Position numbers and translations under genes: made by a program. 64,000 bases of DNA from the NCBI GenBank assembly GCA_013176395.1, contig JABMLP010000017.1, positions 930,001-994,000 of the forward strand. Direction: 5' to 3'. Under the pieces are notes generated by a model that made no database searches, was not told the origin of the DNA, and saw nothing but the letters and a program-made list of their open reading frames with translations. This DNA comes from Venturia oleaginea (taxonomy: Eukaryota; Ascomycota; Dothideomycetes; Venturiales; Venturiaceae). Positions within the stretch are counted from its first letter, which is position 1. The number at the start of each line of letters is the position of its first letter. Shown one piece after another: positions 23,088 to 33,377 of the stretch.

Positions 23088-23887
23088 TCAAGAAGAACCA
23101 TCCAACGCCGGCGCAACGTCAGCAACCAAACTTACCCTCGCACAGGTCCCCGGAATCGTCACATTAGGTGAATAACTAACGATATTAAACAGTTGCGGCA
23201 CACCGTGGGACCAATCACAGATGATCCAGCCTCCTATTGCGTTATCGGTGGTGATGAGGTTATTGTTTGTGTCGAGGGCGAAGTCGGCGGTTCCGTAGCC
23301 GCCGTTTATGTTGACCTGTGGGTTGTCAGGGAGGTTTTGAGGAGATAGGTGAAGGGTTTGAAGCGATATTAGGTTCTTAGAGGATCTGGTGATGTGGTTT
23401 TGAAGATTGCTAGAGATTCGATGATATCGGTTTTGGACTTGGGGTCTTTCAATCAAGGCGTCATTTCACCCAGCAAACATGATACCGATTTCGTGAAAAG
23501 ACAAACGCGTCGTGACACAATGGAAATGGATATACATACAGGATACCAAAGATCATAACTTGTTCCCGATTCCCACCCAACACCAAAGACCACATCGTTC
23601 GTGGTAGTAGGCTCAAACCACCGAAGTTGAGTGCCATTGAACCAGCCTCGATGTGGTTCTAGAGGGGCTGATTGGAAAGTTGCGGCGGAAAGACCGGCTC
23701 CGGTATGATATGCTACCATGTATAGGTTGTCATATTTCGTTTTGTCACCCTGGTTGGGGAGGACGCTGGAGCGGAAGTAATAGTAGGTTGTATCTGCAGA
23801 AGGCAGAGGTGGTCCTGTTGATTGTGGAGAGGGGAGGGCGAAGGTGAGGGATGCTGTGAGGGCGAGGAGGGCGGTTTTGAATTTCAT
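23088..23887 (-). CDS. Small secreted protein of unknown function
   Basis: Two exons on the minus strand, 23887-23540 and 23315-23088, joined at phase 0 (donor GTATGT, acceptor CCCACAG), give 191 aa. Residues 1-18 (FKTALLALTASLTFALP) are a signal peptide with a likely cut after Ala-Leu-Pro. The mature part has Tyr/Trp-rich beta-strand character, the block NLYMVAYHTGAG, and the C-terminal block GGWIICDWSHGVPQLF, ending with a second Cys in PGTCARV that could pair with the first. I recognise this pattern from predicted secreted proteins of ascomycetes but know no function. The 224-nt intron contains a pyrimidine run and branch CTGAC. The start codon sits directly against a huge triplet repeat that forms its leader. 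Confidence 0.72.
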
Positions 23888-24153
<266 letters not shown>

Positions 24154-25139
24154 TGGATATGTTGTATTTGATGAGAGTCTATTGTTAGGCTGGATGCAAG
24201 AGATGAGAAGATAATTGGGAGATAGCCTTGAATGCGGATGGCAGAATTGATTATTTATGTAGATAGCTTTCCTACTCGGCTGCTTTGATGGTGGTGTGGT
24301 GGTGTGTCTATGATAAATTCCACGAGGTATGAGGTCACACCATGGTGGCCATTGGTACCCATGCCGTAACATCGCTCTCTAGATCTCAGTCCCGCCATGC
24401 GCGAAGTGACATTCGCCACGCTGCATGCAGGAAGATCTACTTTTCAAGTGGCCAGTTGGGCTATTATTAGTATACTAAAACCTGCCACAAGGCAAAGCCA
24501 ACCTCGTGCGTCCAGCCTTTGGACAAGAGATGTTCGCCTTCGTCAGCCCCAATTTGGTATGCAATAGACCTGCAGAAATCTTTGTGCTGCAGGAAATGCT
24601 TTTGTAGCACTCGGTGGACGAATAAATGGCCACCTGGGCAGACCTGGCTGATGGATGGCGTGGAGGCTCAAGGCATCATGTGCATGAATTCGGTCCACCT
24701 GTCCGCCTTGTTCGAACATCCATGACTCCGGACGATCGGGAGCAACAGAATACCTCTACGAAAATGGTATCGTCGCATGCGAAACCTGCCACCGTGATCA
24801 TATGGTGTTGCTTGGTCGTTGCAACAAGGAAGGCAGGTTAAGATGCCAGTAATCGGCACATCGTTCCGTTCATGAGTTGCACAATAACCGATATGCTACT
24901 GGCTGAAGATTGCAAGTAGAACTTCCGGATACGTTCTACTTGCAATCGTCAAAGTTAATGCTTTGCACGGATTTGAGGGTGAATGTCCCTTTGAGGTAAG
25001 ACCTCGCTTCCGAGGGCGTTATTGAGATAACGGTACACAGTTGTATGGAATTATCATCGACCCTCTTATTGAATTGCTATATAAGTTATCAATATGTTTA
25101 GTCCTCCAAGCAGTGACTATGACAAGCTCAGCTTGCCCA
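24154..25139. other. Intergenic, probable promoter region
   Basis: No gene recognised. Contains the upstream region of the secreted-protein gene. The word AGAACTTCCGGATACGTTCT at about 24918 is an imperfect palindrome flanked by two copies of a TTGCAAGT / ACTTGCAA word (24908 and 24938) in inverted orientation. Confidence 0.4.
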
Positions 25140-25217
25140 TCTTCCATAGTCTAGCGGTCATGATATCCGCTTGTCATAAACTCGCGGATGGCCCGGGTTC
25201 GATTCCCGGTGGGAGAG
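25140..25217 (+). tRNA. tRNA-Asp (GTC) with a very short intron
   Basis: The acceptor stem pairs 25140-25146 with 25210-25216 (one G-T). The D arm is weak. The anticodon stem TCCGC/GCGGA encloses a 13-nt loop. The T arm CCGGG-TTCGATT-CCCGG is perfect and supplies box B; box A is TAGTCTAGCGG. With the usual intron site after position 37, the loop is TTGTCA, a 6-nt intron at 25177-25182, and C38; the anticodon is GTC (25173-25175). The discriminator would be G (25217), as expected for eukaryotic tRNA-Asp. A T-run follows at about 25270 as Pol III terminator. Confidence 0.8.
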
Positions 25218-25641
25218 TCATCCATTCCGAGGCTTGGTACGATTGTTATGTTACGCCAGGTCATCTTCTTTTTTGCCTTTCTATTTTCCCTTCCTCTCCG
25301 CAAACGTGACACGAGTAACCACTCAACCATCATGTGGATCACTCTCAACCGCACTCAATGATTGCGATCCGATTTTTTTTTACGCTCCGCTCCTTCACAA
25401 CTTACTGCCACTAGATCTCGCTCAGACTTTGCAAAGTCACGGGTGAGTACCGGGATGAATACTCTTGAGGATACATTTAATACCTTACGCCTGTTGCATA
25501 CCACTAAAACCAAATAGACGGCCTAGTCCTAATACGCTCTTACCACAGATTTGGATGCCCAGGGGGTCAACAATGGCGTCCCACGCTTGCCCAATGATTT
25601 AAGTCTTCCTAGTTCCATTTTCCCTCTCTCACGAATCAATT
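25218..25641. other. Intergenic at the core/accessory boundary
   Basis: No gene. Contains the 14-bp perfect palindrome GACTTTGCAAAGTC at about 25424 followed by ACGGGTGAG. A related copy is found 12 kb away at about 37468. Confidence 0.5.
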
Positions 25642-25933
25642 TTCTTCCCCTGGCCTTCCAAAACCTCAAAAACTACCAGTCAATCGTTATCAATCAGTCT
25701 TCTTTATTTGTCTTTGCAAAGCCTTGAAGATACTGAACGTCAATCTTCATCCATCAGTCTTCTTTACCTGTCTTTCTCAACCCCTAAGAGCTGGTGAACG
25801 TCAACCGTCATCAATAAGTCTTCTTCATCTGTCTTTCCAAAGCGTCAAAAAATACTGAACGTTAAGCTTAATTATCAGTCTTCTTCACCTATCTTTCCCT
25901 CGCCTCAAAAACTTCTGAACGTCAATCTTTATT
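25642..25933 (+). repeat. Degenerate 60-61 bp tandem repeats leading into the recombinase gene
   Basis: The phrase GAACGTCAAT (or close variants) recurs at 25735, 25796, 25857 and 25917, a spacing of 61, 61 and 60 bp. Between them AATCAGTCTTCTTTA.CTGTCTTTC is repeated. A partial further copy starts at about 25642. The last unit runs directly into the ATG at 25934, so the array is the leader/proximal promoter of the recombinase. Confidence 0.85.
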
Positions 25934-28900
25934 ATGGGGCGCTACCGAAGGACGAACAATCGGAGCGAAGAGGAGAAGAAGAAGTTGAGGGAGAAGACCG
26001 CTGCCTCTATTGCTGCTTTAGCTGCTCAACGTGATGAGCCAAAGCGTAATATCAGCATTTCTGCGAAGGTCAACCGTGACCGACAGAAAACTGGGCAGAG
26101 TTTCCGAGAGTACGTTATATTCTTGAAGTCCCTGTAGCGCTTGATATGCCGCTGACTGAGACTTAGTTGGTGTGAGGACGCAAGGCAAATGACACAAGAG
26201 GAATCCGACGATACTTGGGCTAAGCTCTGTGACTCTGATCCAGATGCTATTGACCTTATCAAGAGCTATTTAATTTATTATGTCGATGAGGGCTTCTACT
26301 GGAAACCTCAGCTTCGCCTCAAAGACGAAGACGAAGACCAAACCCAAGACGAAGACGAGGTCTCCGAGCAAGACTCAGACGAAGTCATACAGGGTAAGAA
26401 GCGAGTGCGGACAGTCAATTCATTGTTTACTGTCCTTCGTGAATGGCAGAACTTGGTAGGAAATGCAGACGATCAGTACCTCGCGAAGCGTCGGGATCGT
26501 GTAACCCATTGGCAGGATAAAGAGCACTGGAAACTGAGGTATCAGGGTAGAAGACCCCATGGCCATAATGCGGTCTGGGAAATCACTTCGGTATGTGGCG
26601 ATCGATCCGGCGAGGTATACAAAGCTAATGCTAATTCCTAGTGGATCTCTACAACTCTCGCGTCTGAGAAGGGCCTTACAAAGACCTTACTGAACAAGAA
26701 GGTCCAGACATCGGCCGCAGATCTTGTCATGCTCCTCAACGCTCTCCACGAGCAAGCAGACAAGATGAACAGTAGCAGCAAGACACTACACAACTGGCAC
26801 TGCAAGACGCTCATCGCTGGCATTACCGGATGTCGGGGTGGGTGTCTTTCTAACCTACGATACAAACACTTCGAAATTGGGCTTATCCGTGACCGCGCTG
26901 ATCCTGAAAGTGGAAGATTGGAATTAACATTGACGGCGAGGATCCCAAAAATCAAAAAGGCTACAGTTACCACTAACTACAGCTCTCGGTATGATCTTCC
27001 TTCCCTTGTCGCTGTTACGCAATTAACATTCTTCAAACAGCGTTCTCGAATTTACGACCTTCGTTATGCCTTGTCCTACCACTTGTTTAGTAAGATGGTT
27101 CGTTGCTAAAGCACTTGCCGACGAAGCCTTCCAAGACTATAATTCAATTCACGATATCCTCACTCTCCCTACACTTTCAGTCTCCCAATACGTTGCGCTG
27201 CGCTGGAAAGATGAAGTCCAGGATCAACTGGTCTTTCCGATTGCCGACACCCATCGCTGGAGGCTTTGGCGGCGAGTCTGTCATCTTGCAGGATACCGTC
27301 ATTCGCCCAAATACTACTCTATCCGGGTAGGAACTGGCAAGCAATTAGACGGTAAGGTATCAGAGACGTCTTTAGAAAGTAATCTAATAATATATAGGCA
27401 CATTGACCCAAGCCTCTCGAAACTACGTCATGGATCAATCTAGCAGGACTTTCGAGAATTCCTATCAAACTAGCTGCTTGAGTTTCAATCTTGCCAGCGT
27501 AAGCTTAGGCTCCACGTTTGGAGGCGACCCAAAGCTTTACAAAGATATCTCAACTCCGTCCTTCCAGAGGGTTCCCGGCGCGCCTACAGACCTACCTGAA
27601 TCTGATAATGCTTTTATAGACCAGCATCCGTCTATGAGATCGCTTTTCCTCCAGAGAGCAGCTGCTACCGGACGGACCCGATCCCGATTGAATGATCAAA
27701 TTGGCCACATGCGAGAACGACTATCCGAGCAGCTCCTTGAGAGACGTCGAGCCGAATTCTTTACACTTGTCGATAGCAGGGCCGCAAAAGGCATTCCCAT
27801 GCCTCCTGTTGTCCCGGATTACAGCAAGATGAGTGCAACCGAAGAAGCTATTGGGAAGACCCAAGATAAATGGCTCAAAACAGCTCGGAATGTCCCAGTC
27901 GACCTTTTCGTCAATTTACTGGTCGCTAATCTCTCCGGAAAGGGGGTTTGGAAAGCATTGTCCCCTCTCCGCCAGCAAGGGTTTATTGACGACCTCAACA
28001 GCAGTGAAGAAACATCACAAGTTGTGATGAAGCCGAAGAGTATCTCTGTACCTTCTAAGCGCAGCAAAGTGTTATCACAGACTGCAGAGCTGGAAAACTT
28101 TACCTCAATCGCTGGTACGAACAAGGTATGTAGCACCGTAACTTTCGGGGCTCCTTATGCTGATCCTGTTGCCAGAGCGAAAATTTAGCCTCGTACCCAT
28201 GCTTGTTATGTGACCACGTAATAGCCAAAACCAAGTCCAATCTTTCCAAACACTATCGTGTTGTCCATCTCGAAGCTGGTAACTTCCGCACCCGCTTTTC
28301 GTGTCCGGTATGCCATCTAATGGTTGATCCGGGTCCGTCAGCTTGGAGTCTCCATGTGGCAACGCATCACGATGACAGGTTGGCACCACATTTCCCTACT
28401 CAGCATCCTTATGTGTGCTCACAATGTTCGATGCCTTTATACTCATGGGGTCATGTAATTGCACATCTCGCCAAAAGCCATAGGATAAATCAGCGATCGA
28501 TAGGCTCAACCTGTGTGTGTGGATCAGAGATCAAGGACCAGCCTCACTGGTTCGAGCATATAAGGATGACTCATGTTACGCGCAGCGCCGACTTGAATAC
28601 AGGGACCCCCAACCAAACCGAGTGGATCCAAATTGAGTCTGACACCTCAGCCACTGCAGATCTCTGCTTTGGTCCAACCGCTGTTGAGCCTGCGAATCCT
28701 ATGTTCGACCCAATCATAACGACCCTGAATGGCGTCGAGGTTAGCCATCCCATCATGACGTCCCCTTCTCAGAACGTTGGTACCGACCGAGCGATGGCAG
28801 GCACCACTCTCGTCGATGCTGCACTTGCAGAGCAACTATTGACTTCACCAACTCCCGATAGTAGTGATAGCAATGTTTGCAATAATGGCATTGATGGCTA

Positions 28901-29213
28901 TAGGGTCAACCACAATTCTATTGGCCTTGATCCCAGCATGGATTCCCTGGTTCGAGGTTTCGCTACTATGTCGAACTTGATTGCCAAGCCCTCAATATCA
29001 GATATTGAGTCAGTGGGGAGAGGGCCTGGGAGACCTCGACTCAATCTAAGTGAGGTCGAACGGCGTCAACGGACAAAGCAGCAGCGCGCAGGTTATCGGG
29101 CGAACCATATCAGACGTCAGGCAATGACACCAGAAGAGAGGCAGGCTGACATCAAGTCAGCAAAGCAGTTGAGACTGCAAGCAATTCGAGCACGCATAGG
29201 CAGCCGGCGTTGA
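25934..29213 (+). CDS. DUF3435-type tyrosine recombinase with C-terminal C2H2 zinc fingers
   Basis: Six exons: 25934-26109, 26167-26590, 26642-26988, 27041-27351, 27398-28125 and 28176-29213. All joints are in phase, giving 1007 aa without internal stops. The N-terminus is basic and coiled. The recombinase region runs about residues 140-460. Box-I Arg is probably in ITGCRGGCLSNLRY. The second Arg region is YYSIRVGTGKQLDG, and the nucleophile Tyr is probably in FENSYQTS. This order matches the DUF3435 (FluG-like) family that includes Starship captains and is related to Crypton recombinases. Two positions look non-standard (IRV where IRR is usual, VMDQ where VM.H is usual), so activity is uncertain. 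About residues 660-790 hold four C2H2/CCHC-like fingers (CLLCDHV...H, CPVCHLM...H, CSQCSMP...H, CVCGSEI...H). The basic tail GRGPGRPRL is AT-hook-like. The 61-bp repeats precede it; transposons follow. Confidence 0.85.
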
Positions 29214-31899
29214 GCGATTAGGGGCAACCTAATGGTATAGTGGACCGTCAACTAGTCATGTTTTGCTTCATTATCGCGTCGTCCCTTCAATTTTTCAATG
29301 TCAGATTTATCGCAATTTTCGAATAGTTATCGCTCTCTTGAATATCCTGTTACCATCATATGGTGCCGGCTGAATAATCTTACTACCGCCGTCGATCTCA
29401 CCTCGACTGAAATCATAACTAGGCCAGGCTTTCACAACTAAATTCTTTCAAAGTGTCAGCTTCGATCACATCCCATACATGCCACTCGCTAGTGTCCTTA
29501 GTGCCCCTTCAATATATATCATAGCTAACGACTAATAGTCAACGATGACCTCTACGGCGCAGCGAGGACGAGAAGGTCGGTAGAAAAACTCTTTGCTAAC
29601 GTCCCTCCCTGCGTGCCGAGAAACCCTGCGTGCCGAGAACCCATCAATTGGGTTTCACACAACAAAGTTAACAGGCATAGAAAAATGTTTAAATTCTCAG
29701 ATCAAGGCGTACAATCATAAGTTCCATTTATTGCTTTATTTTTTCTGTATTAGAGTTGTGGTTACTGTGCAATACAATTATTCACGTCAGACGCCTCTTG
29801 CCGCTTCATCATGGACAGCTCGGATCTATTAAAAAAAACGCGTGCATCTAGTTTAAAAAGCTTGTTAAAATATGAATATTTCTAAGAAGAGTGTATACCA
29901 AGCAAAGTAACTTAGTATCTAAAGTGGTTGTACTTTAAAGGCGATTTCATGCATCTTCAAGCCTGGGCAGTTTGAGAGCGCCGCTTCTTCGCTGTACAGA
30001 TAAGCCAAAACTGGAGTAGCGCGGGCTGACTTATCGTGGGTTGGGCCGGTCCAAAACGCTCCAGGGCAGCGTGAACGCTACAGTGGCGTCCACCTTCAGC
30101 TTCCGGTTTTTTTTGCACGCGCTCTTTCTGCGCACGGACATTACAGCTAAGCCAAGACTGCACTTTATCCAGTCTCCAAACAAGCCACGCGGGCCTGTTT
30201 CAATGCGCGCTTATTAAGCACAAAGACAGGCCTCGGTAGGGAGCTTACTTGCACAAGCCTCACCAGATATTCATAGTGGCCTGAGGTTCTCTTCTCACAT
30301 CGCCGATTTGCCACGTCACAAGTGTTACGGATACTGTCACGTGGAACGTTTAGTGACATGTATGGCGCGTTTCCTTTGTGATTAGTAAGTTGTTACACGG
30401 AATCGGAAGGATCACGTGAACGCTCGAGCCTTGGCAAAGCGAGCGCTCGACACGCTCGATTGCGAGCGCCACGAGCGCAGGATTTCTTAGGAGATGGATC
30501 TCTATATAACGGACGAGACTCTGCTCCCTCAGTGTCTTGTATCTTCACTCTCTAGTTACTTCGCTATTGCTTTTAGTTACTTAGCACAATTCACGACTCT
30601 TATATCTTGCAAGCTTCGCTTCACTTGTTTGATACGATATTGTCGCCCCGGACCACTTGAACTCTACTGTACGGATTAGCCAAATCCAGCTAGATTACTT
30701 TGAGTCATAGCCTCTGCGTAACAGCTTAGGAGATGCTCAAAATGCTACAAACACCAGACTTATCCAGGAAATAAACAATTGAGGAAAGTGTTTCATCTTA
30801 ATACTATTCCAGAGGAGCAGATAGACTTGCTTGACGATATGTATGAATAATATAATTTCTTATAACATCCATCCCTGGTGTCACGGGGCGGGTTCGGGTA
30901 TCAGGAGGAAGGAGCAGCAGCAGGAACAGGTATCATTCAACAGGCTATATACGAACTGGCAGGCAAACCAACAGGCAGGTTTGACGACAGGACGTAGCTC
31001 AAAGAACTACGAATTGGTTGAAGCCACGTAGGCTTTAAAACCTTTCCTCGGCAGAACTCCGGTTCTGCCTTGATCACGTGCCGTGGGGTCACCCCAACGG
31101 CGGGAAGGACTTGTCCGCGGTCGTACCGTAACACCTGGGTGACGGGACGCCCGGTGCAACGGGACAAATTACGGGTACTTTGACTTTAGAAAATTCAAAC
31201 TCTTTTATACATACCGAAAGGTGCCAATTATTGTGTTCAGACGCATACTGTGGTCATCGCTGACGCTCCGAGACCATGCCCCAGGAAAATTTTGTCGTAT
31301 CGTCGTCGCTGTGCCTGATTTACAGAGAGCCGTCTTTTGCGCTGAAAAAATGCCCTTCCCCCACAGATCCAAGTTTGATAAAGAACTTAAAGCTAAGTAG
31401 AATTACTAGGAATTTCATAATGTTAACGAGATCTGTGCGAAGATCTTCAATAAGGTTGTGATATTTATATATTGAATTATCGGATTGAATTAGGTTCCTG
31501 GAACGCTAGGATCAGTACCCGGAACAAAAACTGTTAACCTCTCCTCCCTGATTCCTACTATACGATCGACTTGATACGGATACATTGTAGTTAGAATATG
31601 CAAGTACTCTATACGTCTACGCAATAGTTGTGTAGCTAACGCAATTCTGATAGGTACAATATCTGGTACGATATCTTCTTCTTCTTGAATCAATCTCGCG
31701 AGTTCAAGAATATTCAAGATAATTTGGATCCTAGGTACGTTGTAAATTTGTAGCGCCATATATAGGTTCAACATTAGTCAAAGCCTGAACGTCCCATTTA
31801 TATATACCGAGTCAAGATAAAACCGCATCAGCAGTGATACCGCTCAGAAAACGACTCAATAAAGCCTATAGCCATCGGTATCCGTATCTACACTATCAA
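29214..31899. other. A/T-rich accessory DNA with decayed repeats
   Basis: No gene supported. It contains a tandem CCTGCGTGCCGAGAA duplication (29608-29639), a palindrome-rich tract of GAGCGCTCG / CGAGCGCCACGAGCGC words (30420-30480), and a GC-rich patch at 30870-31165 that begins TGTCACGGGG and ends near AACGGGACA, which could be a lone LTR. A minus-strand frame of 94 codons at 31490-31774 is unidentified and may be a transposon fragment. Confidence 0.4.
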
Positions 31900-31949
31900 T
31901 TCACCTATCAATTCACCTATCAATTCCTATAGCAGCCATCGCGCAAGGC

Positions 31950-33377
31950 ATGGCTGCCGTAGGCGTACAGCCGTCGCAACGTGGTCGCACCGATGCGTCG
32001 GGCAAGAGACCACCATAGGAAGGAGACCAACCACCGCACCGCGCAACCCCAGCTCCTTGCTGGATAAAACTTATTGATACAATTACTACTATCGGCAATG
32101 ATCTCATGAAAGAGGAGGATGTCGCTCCGAGGAGAGGTATCGCCAGTCAGCTCCAGGATACGATTCGACAGGTCCGCGCAATGAGCGCGCAGCCGTCGGG
32201 CCCGGATCCCATCAGCGATAGGCTCGCTGGGATTGAGAACACTCTCAAACAGCTTACCAAGGCCACACCAAAGGCGAATACGAATACTCCTACCCCGAGA
32301 GGACAGACGTGGGCTGCGATTGCAGCGGACTCAGCTCGTAGCGCACCCACCGCGACATCGAACCGCGCCGCCATCCGGGTATGATTTGAACAACAACACG
32401 AAAACGCTAGGGATACTCTTGCGAAGGCACGTACGATTATTCCTGAGGCACACGCAATCCGTACGCTCCCAAGCGGCGATATCGATGTTATGGTTCCTTC
32501 CTACGCTATAAAGGATAGAATCCTTAATCAGCCGGATATCCAGGGCTGTAAGGTCCTCCGTCAAGACTACCCTATCGAGGTACCCGGCGTTCCGCTTTCG
32601 ACACGCGTGGTTAATACCAAAGGCCTAGGGAATGAGGAAACGATCCAGGAGATCTGTCAGGGTATGCGGCGACTAATACCTAGCTTTGCTATTACTAAGG
32701 TCCGCTGGCTCCACGACCCCGTAAAGCAACCGACCCGCGCCGATACACGCCCAAAAACACGCGGTACACTTATCCTCAGTCTCCCTACTCAGGATATCCA
32801 GCATCAGGCAATCCGAAAGGGGATAGTCATCAATTCTATACTCTACGAAGCTAGGCTATTCGAGAACCGACTTATCCCTCGACAGTGCTTCCGATGCTGC
32901 CAATGGGGGCATACCCAGAGCGCGTGCAAGAAGCAGGCTAAGTGTGGCCAGTGCGCGGGGCACCACGATACACGGGACTGTACTACGACGAGCGTATCGT
33001 GTACAAACTGTGGGCGGCCTCATAAGTCTTGGCGGCGCCAGGAGTGCAAGACCTACCAGGTATACCGTGATGGTATCGATGCGAGACGCGCTGTACTCTT
33101 TGTCCAGTCGGCTACGATACGTGGTACGGGCACAACGCAACCGCTACTCCAGGGAGATGGATTCCAGCTAGTCAGTAGCAAGAGGCAGAGGGTACAATCT
33201 GTAGAGAAACGCAGTGTTGGGCGACCCTCGTTTATTACAGCGGCAGCACGAGACAACTCGCAGACGAGGCTTACCAGTACCCCGATTGGGACACAGATCC
33301 CTAGCAGTCAACCCCAAGAGGCACCGACCCAGGACCTACTCATGGACGATGCTACACCGAACGGCTCGCTATGGTAG
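31950..33377 (+). pseudogene. LINE ORF1 (gag-like, CCHC knuckles), interrupted
   Basis: One frame runs from ATG at 31950 to TAG at 33377, broken by TAG at 32016-32018 and TGA at 32382-32384. Both stops can be explained by one C-to-T change (CAG to TAG, CGA to TGA). The C-terminal half has three Cys/His clusters, CFRCCQWGHTQSAC, CGQCAGHHDTRDC and CTNCGRPHKSWRRQEC, which are nucleic-acid-binding zinc knuckles. The N-terminus is Ala/Thr/Pro-rich, as usual for such proteins. It overlaps the start of ORF2 by a few bases (ATGGTAG arrangement at 33371), suggesting coupled termination-reinitiation. Confidence 0.8.

Noticed and set aside
25642..25933. 61-bp repeats as a CRISPR array
   Set aside because: Units are degenerate over their whole length without conserved repeat plus unique spacer structure, and the genome is eukaryotic.
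30870..31165. Solo LTR beginning TGTCACGGGG
   Set aside because: Plausible TG...CA borders and GC-rich contrast, but no second copy in the window and no duplication; kept only as a remark.
31490..31774. 94-codon minus-strand frame before the LINE
   Set aside because: Leu/Ile-rich with no recognised motif; could be a transposon fragment, but I cannot name it.
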